Below the pieces are notes generated by a model that made no database searches, was not told where the DNA came from, and was given only the letters and a program-made list of their open reading frames with translations. From assembly GCA_018376905.1 (NCBI GenBank), contig JAHAAK010000002.1, positions 33,078 to 97,077 of the forward strand: a DNA stretch of 64,000 bases, given 5' to 3'. This stretch comes from Collinsella sp. Lineage in GTDB: Bacteria; Actinomycetota; Coriobacteriia; Coriobacteriales; Coriobacteriaceae. A program made the position numbers and the translations under genes. Positions 31,030-40,880 of this stretch are shown piece by piece (the stretch's first letter is position 1; each line of letters begins with the position of its first letter).

Positions 31030-32535
31030 ATGGCGCACGAGCAGCACACCTATATCTGCATCGACCTCAAGACGTTTTATGCCAGCGTCGAGTGCGTGGA
31101 CCGCGGGCTCGATCCACTCACCACCAACCTGGTCGTTGCCGACGAATCACGCGGACGCACGACCATCTGCCTCGCCATCACACAGGCCATGAAGGACTTA
31201 GGTATTCACAACCGCTGCCGTCTGTTCGAAATTCCCGATGGCATCGACTACATCACGGCCGTACCGCGCATGCAGCATTACATGGAGGTGTCGGCGAAAA
31301 TCTACGGTATCTATCTGGAATACGTCAGCCCCCAGGACGTGCACGTCTACTCCATCGATGAGTGCTTTATCGACGTGACGCCCTATCTGGACCTCTATCA
31401 CACCGATGCGGAAGGGTTCGCCTGCACGCTGCGCGACGAGGTCCTCGCGCGCACCGGCATCACGGCTACGGTCGGCATCGGCCCCAACCTATTCCAGGCC
31501 AAGGTAGCGCTCGACATTACCGCCAAGCACGTACCCAGCCGCATCGGCATACTCGACGACGAGGCCTTTCGCAAGGAGATCTGGCCCCATCGTCCCATCA
31601 CCGATATCTGGGGCATCGGTCCCGGCGTGGCAGCCCGCCTCGAGAAATACGGCGTCTACGATCTGATGGGCGTCGCGGCGCTCGACGAAAACCTGCTCTA
31701 CGACGAGCTCGGCGTCAATGCCGAATATCTCATCGACCATGCCTTCGGGCGCGAGCCGACAACCATCGCCGACATCCAAGCCTATCGCCCGCAAGCAACT
31801 TCGACCACCACAGGACAGGTGCTCTCGAAGGGTTATGCCTACGAACAGGCCTATACCGTCTTGCGCGAGATGGTCGATGCCGCCGTGCTGGATTTGATCG
31901 ACAAGCACGTGGTGTGCGACAGCATCTCGCTCTTTGTGGGCTATGCAAGCGAGCGCGCCGACATCCGCAGGCTTGATGCCAGCGGCACTGCACAATATGT
32001 GGACGGATGCGGACACCTGCGCTCGAGTACGTCGAGCATCGAACCCACCGCAACCGCCGGCCCCGAGCTCGCACCCCGTGCGCCCAAGCCCGTCCAGCGC
32101 GATGACGAACGGCGTCGTCTGGTACGTGAGGCGCAGGCAATCGACGGCATCTTTGTGGGAGAGCATGGCGGCAAACCGCGCGGTGGCTATGCCGCACTCT
32201 TTGCGCACTCCAACGCCTCGCGAAAGCTGCCCGAGCGTACCAATTCGTTCAAGAAGATCATGGGCTATTTCGATGAGCTCTGGGCGCAGACTGTCGATCC
32301 CAAACGACCGGTCAAGCGCATCAACCTGGGCTTTAGCAATCTTGTGCCCGAGGAATTTGCCACCATCGATCTGTTCAGCGATATCGAGGCCGATGAGCGC
32401 GAGCGCGACCTGGCGCGCGCCGTCCTGGCCGTGAAAGGCAAGTACGGCAAGAACGCGCTCGTCAAGGGATTAAGCTTTACCGCCGGCGCCACCGCGCGCG
32501 AGCGCAACGATCAAGTTGGAGGACACCGTGCCTAA
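31030..32535 (+). CDS. Y-family DNA polymerase (UmuC/UvrX-like)
   Basis: A 501-residue translesion polymerase. The catalytic carboxylates are in YICIDLKTFYASVE and VYSIDECFIDVT; the thumb HhH is in DIWGIGPGVAARLEKYGV; the little-finger domain follows residue 240 with a long inserted low-complexity stretch (about 330-370). It belongs to the UmuC-like branch found with YolD partners in Gram-positive bacteria rather than to DinB. The ATG at 31030 has GAAAGGG upstream. Two SOS boxes precede it and yolD follows with an 8-base overlap. Confidence 0.88.
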   Translation: MAHEQHTYICIDLKTFYASVECVDRGLDPLTTNLVVADESRGRTTICLAITQAMKDLGIHNRCRLFEIPDGIDYITAVPRMQHYMEVSAKIYGIYLEYVSPQDVHVYSIDECFIDVTPYLDLYHTDAEGFACTLRDEVLARTGITATVGIGPNLFQAKVALDITAKHVPSRIGILDDEAFRKEIWPHRPITDIWGIGPGVAARLEKYGVYDLMGVAALDENLLYDELGVNAEYLIDHAFGREPTTIADIQAYRPQATSTTTGQVLSKGYAYEQAYTVLREMVDAAVLDLIDKHVVCDSISLFVGYASERADIRRLDASGTAQYVDGCGHLRSSTSSIEPTATAGPELAPRAPKPVQRDDERRRLVREAQAIDGIFVGEHGGKPRGGYAALFAHSNASRKLPERTNSFKKIMGYFDELWAQTVDPKRPVKRINLGFSNLVPEEFATIDLFSDIEADERERDLARAVLAVKGKYGKNALVKGLSFTAGATARERNDQVGGHRA

Positions 32536-32953
32536 ACCCAAACAACAGCCCATGCGCCCGCCGACCGCCTTCGAGCGCCTGGCGGACCCCGAGGGCAGAC
32601 GCCGCGCAGCCGACCCCAACCTCACTGCCAACGGTGCCGTGCGCGCCAACCGCGCCGCACAGTTTATGCCCTTTGCCGCCCTCACGGGATACTACGAACT
32701 CGTGCGCAAGCAGGAAATCACCGTCGAGCAAAAACGTGAGCTCACGGAAGAAAAAGCCCTCGAGCTTTCGCAAAAGCTCGAGGGCCTCAAACGCGGCGAC
32801 TTGGTGCGCGTCACCTATTACGATACGTACGGCTATCGTAGCCGCACGGGCATTCTCGACGAAGCGTTACCCGCATTCAAGCTGCTCAAACTCAGGGATA
32901 TCGCCATCAACTTCGACGATATCCAGGACATTGAGCTACGCGGACGAGCCTAG
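32528..32953 (+). CDS. YolD-like protein
   Basis: A 141-residue protein with the YolD-like core ANRAAQFMPFAALTGYYELV (residues about 40-59), then a charged coiled-coil helix and a beta domain (GDLVRVTYYDTYGYRSRTG). YolD-like proteins are encoded with UmuC-type polymerases in Firmicutes and are thought to be functional analogues of UmuD. The start is a GTG at 32528 with GGAGG five bases upstream, overlapping the polymerase stop. Its own stop overlaps the stop of the convergent surface-protein gene. Confidence 0.82.
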   Translation: MPKPKQQPMRPPTAFERLADPEGRRRAADPNLTANGAVRANRAAQFMPFAALTGYYELVRKQEITVEQKRELTEEKALELSQKLEGLKRGDLVRVTYYDTYGYRSRTGILDEALPAFKLLKLRDIAINFDDIQDIELRGRA

Positions 32954-35502
32954 CGACGAGAACGCTTGCGCAAGACGAGAGCAATGCCAAGCACTGCGGC
33001 AGCTGCAACCAGCAATCCCAAGACCAGCGTGAGGGTCGAGTCGCCAGCGCGAGGCAGCGAGCCGTCCTTCGGAGTCTTCTTAGCGGTCGTCGTGACGGTG
33101 GTCGTGGTGCTGCTCGACTGGTCGTTGCCACCCGTCTGGCTGCCGCCAGGCTGATCGCCGCCACCCGGCTGCGAAGGATCGGTGGGTTCCGTCGGATCCG
33201 GAGTACCGGGATCAACCGGATTCTCCGAATTCTCCTTGCGCTGGATCCAGACCTGGCAACCATAGAACGGGTTGGCGGTACCAAGGCACAGACCCTGGTT
33301 GGTCACCGCAAAGGTGCGCAGACCATGGTTATACGGATCGTTAAAGCCATTGGTCGTCAGCGTCGTAAAGTTCACGCCGTCCTCGGTCACATACATATCA
33401 AAGCCGCGCTCGGCATCGCGCAGGTAACACATGCACGTAAGGACACTCTGCAACTTCTTGAGGTTCTCCTCGCTCAGCAGCTTATCGAGCGCATCCTGAA
33501 TATCGCTCGGCAGCTCGGTGCCATAGGCATCCTCGTACTGCTGCTTAAGGCTCTCATAGCTATCAAGCATGTCCTGATACTGGTCGGCAAAGGACTTGAA
33601 GTACGCGATCTCGCCATCGATCTTCTGGACATAAGCGGCGTCGTCCTCAAAGTCCTGGGACATCGTCGCGGCCTGATCGCAAAGACCGCCCGCGGCATCC
33701 TCCAGCGCATCGCTCAGATCGCCAAAGCCCTTAGCAACCTCGGTCTTCTCGTCATCGACATCGACGGCCTTGTTTGAATCATCAACCTCAGCAGCTTCGT
33801 TCGAATCATCGACCTCGACGGCCTCGTTTGAATCATCGTCCGCAAGCGTGTTCACGGGAACGATGGGGTCGTCAGGCGATTTCTTGTCGAGCAGGTGATT
33901 GAGCAGGTCCCTAAGGCGCTGAACCTGAGAGTCCCACTCCTCGGGCGTCATATCGATAATGTCGCCATTGGAGAACTGGCCGATCGGCTCAAGCAGGCTC
34001 GCGGTATCAAAGGTACCGATATACAGCTTGCCGTCGAACTTCTGCATGCGCCAAATGTACTGGTTCTCGTTTCGGCCAAAGCCCGAAGTCAGGCCGGAAA
34101 TACCGCCCTCGGGGAACATGTCGGTGCGATCGCCAACGACGAGCTCCATGTTCTCGTCCTTGTCCATGCGATAGATGTTAACCGACTGCTCAAGATTGGC
34201 ATTCACAAACGAGCAGTCAACGCCACCCATGCTGCTCTTGCCGCCCTCTTCGGTGTTGGATTTGTTGAACAGGATGCGCTCGAGGGCAATCTCCTCGTCG
34301 TTGTATTCACCGATATAGAGGTAGTCGTTGTAGACGATGAGGTTGGCAGCGCCAGAACGGGTACGGGCAGGATCGATGCCAAAGCAGTACTTTGCACCGT
34401 CCGTCTTCTGATCGCCGACAATGGGAGTCCACGAATAGCTGCCGTCGGCATTCTTGTCGCCACGGACCATGGCAAACGACTGCATGGAATTATCATCGGG
34501 AGCGTTCTCGGGCGTACCGGTGCAGATGGTCGCATAGAGATGGCCATTGTACGAGACCATATCCCAAATGGCGCCGCCGTAGATGCTGTCCTGATAGCGA
34601 ATCGCCGGATAGCCAAACAGCGTCTCCGAGTTGGCAATCTCGGTGAAGCTGTCCTGGCCCTTCGAGGGGTCAGACGACGTCAGGATTGTCGACACAAAAT
34701 TACCGTTCGCGTCTTTACCCACATTACTGATGACGAGCTGGCCATCATGGACGCACATGCCGCGGATACCGGTAGAAATGCCCTGCTTGTAGGCAGCACC
34801 GTAATCCTGCATGCTCGAAAGGCCCTGATAGACAACTTTGTACTCATCCGTCTTAGGATCGATCTCGTATACAGCAGGCAGGCCGCCTTTGCCGTCATTG
34901 GTCCTGACGCTGCCGCAGAAATAGAGCTTACCCTTATAGCTCACGGCATTGCGGAACAAAGGAGCGACGCCGTTGAGCGATTCAGAGAGTAGCAGCTTGG
35001 TCTCACCGGTCTTGGTATTGATCTTGACCAAGATGCCGCCGCTGTCCTTGTCGGCCGTGCCGTCCTCCTTCTGCTGTCCATAGAAGAAGGTACCGTTAAA
35101 CATGGCCTCCAGCGTCAGGCGCATGGTTTCGACATCAAAGGAATCGCCCAGCGCGCTGTTCATGAGCGTCAGCGTGTTGCCCATCGCCGCATAGCAGGTG
35201 CCCACATAAAGCCAGTCACCATAGCTCGCAGCCGCCCAAGTGTAGCTCTGGCCGCGATCGCCTTCGTTGTTGGCCGTATTACCATCGGCGCCCGGAACGG
35301 CAACGGCACCGTTACCCTGGTAGTCGACGATGCCATCCGGCTGCGACGTTCCTACCGTAGGATGCGAGAGCTTCTCAAAGGAATACCCATTTCCCGCATT
35401 GTAGGTAACGGCACCCGATGCGTCTTCGGCGTGCGCCGGCAGCGGCGATACCAAGATAGCGGCAAGCGCTGCCACCAAGCCAAGTGTTCCCACTCGTCTC
35501 AT
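32950..35502 (-). CDS. Large secreted cell-wall protein with LPRAG sorting signal
   Basis: An 850-residue surface protein. Residues 1-25 are a signal peptide (LGLVAALAAILVSPLPAHA). Residues about 40-530 contain repeated YKGKLYFCGS, YNDYLYIGEY and FDGKLYIGTF strands, suggesting a beta-propeller. Three tandem 10-residue repeats (DDSNEAVEVD type) at about 555-583 come next, then a helical region, a short return to the propeller-like fold, and a Pro/Gly/Ser/Thr linker. The end is a sortase signal: LPRAG, membrane helix, RKRSRR. It is anchored to peptidoglycan by a class using LPxAG. Ligand unknown; a host or glycan contact is possible. Confidence 0.85.
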   Translation of the reverse strand: MRRVGTLGLVAALAAILVSPLPAHAEDASGAVTYNAGNGYSFEKLSHPTVGTSQPDGIVDYQGNGAVAVPGADGNTANNEGDRGQSYTWAAASYGDWLYVGTCYAAMGNTLTLMNSALGDSFDVETMRLTLEAMFNGTFFYGQQKEDGTADKDSGGILVKINTKTGETKLLLSESLNGVAPLFRNAVSYKGKLYFCGSVRTNDGKGGLPAVYEIDPKTDEYKVVYQGLSSMQDYGAAYKQGISTGIRGMCVHDGQLVISNVGKDANGNFVSTILTSSDPSKGQDSFTEIANSETLFGYPAIRYQDSIYGGAIWDMVSYNGHLYATICTGTPENAPDDNSMQSFAMVRGDKNADGSYSWTPIVGDQKTDGAKYCFGIDPARTRSGAANLIVYNDYLYIGEYNDEEIALERILFNKSNTEEGGKSSMGGVDCSFVNANLEQSVNIYRMDKDENMELVVGDRTDMFPEGGISGLTSGFGRNENQYIWRMQKFDGKLYIGTFDTASLLEPIGQFSNGDIIDMTPEEWDSQVQRLRDLLNHLLDKKSPDDPIVPVNTLADDDSNEAVEVDDSNEAAEVDDSNKAVDVDDEKTEVAKGFGDLSDALEDAAGGLCDQAATMSQDFEDDAAYVQKIDGEIAYFKSFADQYQDMLDSYESLKQQYEDAYGTELPSDIQDALDKLLSEENLKKLQSVLTCMCYLRDAERGFDMYVTEDGVNFTTLTTNGFNDPYNHGLRTFAVTNQGLCLGTANPFYGCQVWIQRKENSENPVDPGTPDPTEPTDPSQPGGGDQPGGSQTGGNDQSSSTTTTVTTTAKKTPKDGSLPRAGDSTLTLVLGLLVAAAAVLGIALVLRKRSRR
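33765..33837 (-). repeat. In-frame tandem repeat inside the surface-protein gene
   Basis: Units of 30 bases encoding DDSNEAVEVD-like decapeptides occur about three times in a row. Slight differences between units show they are diverged, but unit number may vary between strains. Confidence 0.65.
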
Positions 35503-35606
35503 AAGGTTATAGCCTCCCCTGTCCTAAAGCCCAGTTTTAGCATTCTTCATTTCTGTCCACGGTTAATTGCAATCTGAGCACAGCAATAATCAGTGTATCA
35601 GTGTAT

Positions 35607-35622
35607 AAATATACACCTGTAA
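35607..35622. promoter_or_regulatory. Dyad GTGTAT-AAAT-ATACAC before the surface-protein gene
   Basis: A 6-bp inverted repeat in an AT-rich island (35575-35640) between the divergently placed surface-protein gene and the end of the HMA gene. It may be an operator or part of a promoter. No clear -35 or -10 pair was identified. Confidence 0.35.
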
Positions 35623-35782
35623 TTTTTTGGACGGGTTCATAGATGCTCGATTGGTAGCGAATTCCGCGCAAACCGTCACCAAACTCCACTTTTGCCGCAT
35701 CTAAAGGTTATTTTTGCGCAAATTTTTGGATGCCGATAGTCACAATGGGCAGGAGGCTGGTACCCACCGGAGAGGGCAACGC

Positions 35783-36166
35783 CTACATTTTCATAACGTA
35801 ATAGCCCGCACCCCTCACTGCCGTCTCGAGTGTGTCGCGATCAACCGGGCGCTTCGAGCGCACGCGTGCCGTGTGGTCCGCGTACGTTACCGTAGCCCAC
35901 ACGCCATCAAGCGCATTGAGGGCATTCGTCACATTCCGGGCGCAGCCGTCGCAACTCATGCCGCCGATAAGGAGTTCCTCACGATAGGGGTAGTGGGACT
36001 CGTCGGTGTCTGCCACCACAACCTTTTTGGCCTTCTTGCCGCTCGCACCATCGCTGCAGCAACTCTTCCCGTGTGTCGAAGCGGCAATGCGACGCAGTCC
36101 AAAAAACATGCCGACGGCAATGACGGTCAGCACGATGAGATTCGCAGGGTTGAGCAAGTCACTCAT
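35783..36166 (-). CDS. Membrane-anchored HMA-domain metal (copper) chaperone
   Basis: A 127-residue protein. Residues about 6-28 are a membrane helix, followed by a basic linker containing SCCSDG. Residues 60-127 are a heavy-metal-associated domain with LIGGMSCDGCARNV, the GMxCxxC copper site, and a C-terminal GAGYYV turn. It is CopZ-like but tethered to the membrane. The ATG at 36166 follows AAGGGGAAC. A CsoR-like operator at 36196-36211 supports copper control. No copper ATPase gene is present in the window. Confidence 0.82.
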   Translation of the reverse strand: MSDLLNPANLIVLTVIAVGMFFGLRRIAASTHGKSCCSDGASGKKAKKVVVADTDESHYPYREELLIGGMSCDGCARNVTNALNALDGVWATVTYADHTARVRSKRPVDRDTLETAVRGAGYYVMKM

Positions 36167-36195
36167 GCGTTCCCCTTTCAGTAGCACTATCTAGA

Positions 36196-36211
36196 TACCC
36201 CCATGGGGTGT
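36196..36211 (-). promoter_or_regulatory. CsoR-like copper operator
   Basis: TACCCCCATGGGGTGT matches the pattern TACCC-N-GGGTA-like used by CsoR copper repressors. It lies 30 bases before the HMA-protein start codon. Confidence 0.6.
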
Positions 36212-36273
36212 CCCCATCTTAACCCAAAATCATGTCCGTTCGGTCAATTAGTTTTCCTCTTCAAACTTTTTTG

Positions 36274-36316
36274 TTGACCATGGCTTACTTTCGTGTATAA
36301 GTTTTCTTAGGCTAAC
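36274..36316 (+). promoter_or_regulatory. Promoter with DtxR/IdeR-like iron box
   Basis: TTGACC (36274-36279) and TATAAG (36296-36301), spaced by 16 bp, form a good promoter. TTAGGCTAAC (36307-36316) directly after it matches the centre of the DtxR/IdeR 19-bp site at 10 consecutive bases. This predicts repression by iron. Confidence 0.6.
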
Positions 36317-36339
36317 AGTTTAGATCCGTAAGGAGCGAC

Positions 36340-37044
36340 GTGACTCGAACCATAGACATCCCAACGTTTCAGGCAGCAGTCGTGCGCAACTGCTCCCCCA
36401 CGCTCGCGGGCATCAAGCCGGCATCGCTCTTTACCTATCCAGGCACCTACGCCCACGGGGACGGCTCGACCGCAACAGAAACCATCGCAGAACGCCGAGC
36501 ACGCCTGCTCAACGTTATCGCCCAGTGCAACCGCGAGCTTGACCCGCTTGGCATCCACCTGAGTGTTTTGGTCTGGCGGCCCTGCGGAGCGCTCGTGTAC
36601 GTGTACCGAGCCAAAAGCCTCACCACCTATTTCGCGGACCCTCGCGCCAAAACGGCGCTCGCCTCGGAAGGCTACGACACGAGAGACCTTTCGACATGCC
36701 TTGTGCATTTGGCATCACGCATCACGCTCGCGAGTAATAACGTCGCGGAATGCGCCTGTAGCCAGACTCGATGCGCACTACCCCAGCAAGCTAGCTGCAG
36801 CAACGACTGCACCTGCGAGTCTCCGCACGAAATAGGCTACTTCCTAGGATATCCCTACGACGACGTGCACGAGTTTATCGTCCAGCGCGGCGAGAACTAT
36901 AAGGTCTTTGGGGCCTGGAAGGTCTACGCAAATGTCGAGCAGGCACTTGCGACGTTTGATGCCTACCGCGCCTGCACCCAATACTTCACCTTTGTCTATC
37001 AGCAGGGCTACAGCTTGGCGCAACTTGCCCAGGCAACCCGATAG
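36340..37044 (+). CDS. DUF3793-family protein
   Basis: A 234-residue protein with the family's C-terminal pattern HEIGYFLGYPYDDVHEFI, then YKVFGAWKVYANVEQA and a Tyr-rich tail. A Cys-rich insertion (ECACSQTRC, SCSNDCTCES) at about 135-160 could bind metal. DUF3793 proteins are usually found next to flavodoxin genes or in metal-regulated loci of anaerobes; their function is unknown. The start is a GTG at 36340 with AAGGAG. It is cotranscribed with flavodoxin from a promoter with an iron-type operator. Confidence 0.8.
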   Translation: MTRTIDIPTFQAAVVRNCSPTLAGIKPASLFTYPGTYAHGDGSTATETIAERRARLLNVIAQCNRELDPLGIHLSVLVWRPCGALVYVYRAKSLTTYFADPRAKTALASEGYDTRDLSTCLVHLASRITLASNNVAECACSQTRCALPQQASCSNDCTCESPHEIGYFLGYPYDDVHEFIVQRGENYKVFGAWKVYANVEQALATFDAYRACTQYFTFVYQQGYSLAQLAQATR

Positions 37045-37090
37045 AACATAGAAGCCGTGGCAACCTGCCGCACAACTGAAAGGACTCAAC

Positions 37091-37510
37091 ATGAGCAAGA
37101 TCGCCGTCGTCTACTGGAGCGGCACGGGCAACACCGAGGCCATGGCAAACCTCGTTGCCGAAGGTGCAACCGATGCCGGCGCCGAGGCAGAGGTCATCTC
37201 CTGCGCCGACTTCTCCGCAGACAAGGCCGCTGGCTATGACGCTATCGCCTTCGGCTGCCCCGCCATGGGTTCCGAGGAGCTTGAATATGATGAGTTCCAG
37301 CCCATGTGGGATGAGGTCAAGGAGACCCTCGGCGACAAGAAGGTCGTCCTCTTTGGCTCTTATTCGTGGGCCGAGGGCGAATGGATGGACAACTGGAAGG
37401 CGGACGCCGACGAGGAGGGCGTCAACGTCGTCGATTCCGTCATCTGCTACGACGCCCCCGATGATGAGAGCGAAGCGGCCTGCCGCGCCCTTGGAGCCGA
37501 GCTCGCCTAG
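37091..37510 (+). CDS. Flavodoxin
   Basis: A 139-residue short-chain flavodoxin. The FMN phosphate loop is YWSGTGNTEAMA at residues 8-19; isoalloxazine-flanking loops are FGCPAMGSEELEYDEF and FGSYSWAEGEWMDNW. The sequence is strongly acidic, as expected. Flavodoxin replaces ferredoxin as electron carrier under iron limitation, which fits the iron-type operator upstream of the operon. An electron-transfer link to the anaerobic ribonucleotide reductase activase at the other end of the window is plausible but not shown. Confidence 0.92.
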   Translation: MSKIAVVYWSGTGNTEAMANLVAEGATDAGAEAEVISCADFSADKAAGYDAIAFGCPAMGSEELEYDEFQPMWDEVKETLGDKKVVLFGSYSWAEGEWMDNWKADADEEGVNVVDSVICYDAPDDESEAACRALGAELA

Positions 37511-37566
37511 CGGCAATGAGCTCCGCCCGCAACGCGCATTGCAACAAAACACATTCGCGTCCCAAC

Positions 37567-37602
37567 AAAAACGGGAGCCGGATCACATCCGGCTCCCGTT
37601 TT
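37567..37602 (+). terminator. Bidirectional terminator after flavodoxin
   Basis: AACGGGAGCCGGAT pairs with ATCCGGCTCCCGTT, with A and T runs on each side. It serves the flavodoxin operon and the convergent ABC transporter operon. Confidence 0.85.
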
Positions 37603-37627
37603 CTGCTATGTCAGTCATATAAAGCGG

Positions 37628-38380
<753 letters not shown>

Positions 38381-38392
38381 GATAGGACCTCC

Positions 38393-39754
38393 TTACAGAC
38401 CGGCGATGTGATCGGCGGGCGTCGCGACAACCTGTCCGGCGCTCTTGGCGGGACGCTTCTTCTTGGTCTCGGCCGTGCCCAAAAGCCTCGCCTCAAGACC
38501 GCTCACCAAGCGAGCGAGCGGCAGGGTGATGACCAGATAGAACAGGGCGGCAACCACGTACGGTGTAATGGAGCCCGTCGTGGCCACGATGGTACGGGCG
38601 TTCATGACGATCTCGACCACACCCACGGCGGCAAGCAGCGACGTATCCTTGTAAAGCAAGATAAACTCGCTGGTCAGCGTAGGCAAAACATTACGGAACG
38701 TCTGCGGAATCATGACATAGAGCAGCGTCTGGAACGCGTTCATGCCCAGCGAACGCGCAGCCTCGTTTTGGCCCTTGGGGATCGATTGAATACCGGCACG
38801 GAAGATCTCGCATAGGTACGCAGACGAGTTCATGGCCATGACGATAACGCCAAGCACGTAGTCATCAACCTTGACGCCGGCCAACGGCAGACCGAAGAAC
38901 GCGATATAGATCTGCAGGAACGCCGGCGTACCGCGGATGATATTCACATAGATGCCGGCGAGGCAGCGCAGGATGCGCGACTTGGAGATGCGCATGAGCG
39001 ACAAGGCAAAGCCAAAGGGAATTGCCAGCGGAAACGCCACAAGCACGATCGAGAGCGACATAAGGAAGCCCTTAAAGACGATCGGCAGGCTTTGGACCAA
39101 AATGACTGGGTTTAAGAACAGGCGCAGGAACATATTGGAGTTCCAGGCCTCGACCCACGGCTGCTCCTTAAGATCGGCCAGGAAGTTATCGAATGCCGTC
39201 ACGCCCTTGATCTCCACCGACGGAATCTTGGAGATCTTCTTGGTCGAGCCATCGGCCAAAGTGCAGGTGCCGCTAAAGGCCTCATCGCCGCCCTCGACGG
39301 GGAAGGTCACGCCGTAAACCTCGACACGGAAAAAGCCGCCGGCAGGCGCCGTCTCGCCAAAGTCGATCTTGAGCGTCTGGCCGTCAGCCTTGCACGTGGG
39401 CTTCATGGGCGTACGATCCATGAGGTCCTCGCCCGAGAGCATCGTCAATCGCGTGTCATCGGTACCAAACGTCGTGCCGTCGACAAACGTCAGCGAAAGA
39501 CCGCTCAGCTCCTCGTCGGCATCGGCCTGGACCTCCCAGGTAATGCGCGTCTCGGTACCGCCGACCACAGCGCTGCCCGAACCAGTGTTGGGTCGGGCGG
39601 TAATCTTTGCGGTCTCAAGCGCCTGGGCGGTCGTGGGCGCATATGCCCCTGCGCACACCAGCGCGAGCGCCACGGCCATGGCGCAGGCTAGCTTTTGGAG
39701 CAAGGCGGGCAGTGGAAAACGCTGCTCCGCGGCCCCTTTGTTCAGTCGAGACAA
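38393..39754 (-). CDS. Polar amino-acid ABC permease with extracytoplasmic N-terminal domain
   Basis: A 453-residue protein. Residues about 15-45 are a signal-type hydrophobic segment ending AQA; 45-190 form an extracytoplasmic beta-rich domain (RITWEVQADADEELSGLSL); the rest is a five-helix HisM/GlnP permease with the cytoplasmic EAA loop NEAARSLGMNAFQTLLYVMIPQ. Ordinary GlnP permeases lack the N-terminal domain. The start is chosen as TTG at 39754 because AGGAGCC precedes it; longer frames have no ribosome site. It lies between the binding-protein and ATPase genes. Confidence 0.85.
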   Translation of the reverse strand: MSRLNKGAAEQRFPLPALLQKLACAMAVALALVCAGAYAPTTAQALETAKITARPNTGSGSAVVGGTETRITWEVQADADEELSGLSLTFVDGTTFGTDDTRLTMLSGEDLMDRTPMKPTCKADGQTLKIDFGETAPAGGFFRVEVYGVTFPVEGGDEAFSGTCTLADGSTKKISKIPSVEIKGVTAFDNFLADLKEQPWVEAWNSNMFLRLFLNPVILVQSLPIVFKGFLMSLSIVLVAFPLAIPFGFALSLMRISKSRILRCLAGIYVNIIRGTPAFLQIYIAFFGLPLAGVKVDDYVLGVIVMAMNSSAYLCEIFRAGIQSIPKGQNEAARSLGMNAFQTLLYVMIPQTFRNVLPTLTSEFILLYKDTSLLAAVGVVEIVMNARTIVATTGSITPYVVAALFYLVITLPLARLVSGLEARLLGTAETKKKRPAKSAGQVVATPADHIAGL

Positions 39755-39822
39755 GGTGGCTCCTATCGTAGAAGTTGCCGGCAAAACGAGACGGAAATAC
39801 TCTCCGTCAAGAGAAGCGCAAA

Positions 39823-39850
39823 GGCCCTCTCCGCCAAAACGGAAAGGGCC
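39823..39850 (-). terminator. Intercistronic hairpin between binding protein and permease
   Basis: On the minus strand GGCCCTTTCCG pairs with CGGAGAGGGCC (11 pairs, one G-U), followed by TTTGC. Such hairpins usually lower expression of the permease relative to the binding protein. Confidence 0.65.
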
Positions 39851-39872
39851 CGCGAGCAATCAAGTAGCTATT

Positions 39873-40733
39873 TTACTTGATGTTGTACTTAGCCATGAGG
39901 GCGTCAATGGTACCGTCGTCGGTCAGGTCCTTGATGGCCTGGTTGATGTCTTCCTTGAGCTTGGTGTTACCCTGGTTGATGGCGATGGCGTACTCCTCGC
40001 CGGTGCTGATCTGCTTAATGGTCTGGCAGGTGTTGAACTGCTCGGCGGTCAGCTGGCTGGCAACGGAGCGGTTGGTGACTACGGCGTCGCCCTTATCGGA
40101 CTGCAGGGCGCTGAAGCACTCGGTAGCGTCCTTGTAGGGGACGATCTTGGCCTTGGGGAAGTTCTCCTGGGCAAAAGACTCGGCGGTCGAGCCAGACTGA
40201 ACGATGATGGTAGCGTCGGCGTTGTTGAGCTTCTCGCTGTAGTTGTCGGCCGTGATGTCGGTGTTATCGACCTTGGTCACGATAGCCTGATCGTCCATGT
40301 AGTAGGAATCGGAGAAAGTGACTTCCTTCTCACGCTCGGGCGTGTCGGTGATAGCCGCGATGGAGACGTCGTACTTGGCGCCCGAAGCGACACCCGGAAC
40401 CAGCGTGTCAAAGTCATTGTTGACGTACTCGACATCCAGGCCCAGCTTGTCACCGATAGCCTTGATGAGCTCAAGGTCAAAGCCCTGGTAGTCGCCGTTG
40501 TCATCCTTGTACTCAAACGGCGCGTACTCGGCAGAGGTGCCGACGGTCAGCGTGCCGTCCTTGACGAGCGCGTACTCCTTGGAGCCGTCGACCTTCTCGA
40601 CCTTAGCGTCGTCAGAGCTGCTGGAACCGGCATCAGAACCAGAGGTGGCGTTGGACGAACCGCAGCCCGTCAGAGCAAGGGCGAGCGCCATAGCACCCGT
40701 GGCGGCAAATGCGCCAAGCTTCTTCAGCTTCAT
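39873..40733 (-). CDS. Polar amino-acid ABC transporter, substrate-binding lipoprotein
   Basis: A 286-residue lipoprotein: signal peptide with lipobox LALTGC, Ser-rich linker to about 50, then a family 3 solute-binding fold. Family marks are the start GTSAEYAPFEYKDDNGDYQGFDLELIKAIGDKLG, shown here as consecutive parts of one segment at about 62-95, and the later DALMAKYNI end. The ligand is probably a polar amino acid; the binding residues cannot be assigned from sequence alone. GGAAGGAGA precedes the ATG at 40733. It is the first gene of its operon. Confidence 0.92.
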   Translation of the reverse strand: MKLKKLGAFAATGAMALALALTGCGSSNATSGSDAGSSSSDDAKVEKVDGSKEYALVKDGTLTVGTSAEYAPFEYKDDNGDYQGFDLELIKAIGDKLGLDVEYVNNDFDTLVPGVASGAKYDVSIAAITDTPEREKEVTFSDSYYMDDQAIVTKVDNTDITADNYSEKLNNADATIIVQSGSTAESFAQENFPKAKIVPYKDATECFSALQSDKGDAVVTNRSVASQLTAEQFNTCQTIKQISTGEEYAIAINQGNTKLKEDINQAIKDLTDDGTIDALMAKYNIK

Positions 40734-40880
40734 AATCAGTCTCCTTCCGGTGACCTCGTTTGATTCAGAGGTCTGCAAAAACTGTTGGCTATTATGCACC
40801 CGGAATTACGAATCTGCAATGAGAAAACTGATTGAAACAAACCCATAACGTGAATGGAATACTCTACTTTGTGACAGTCA

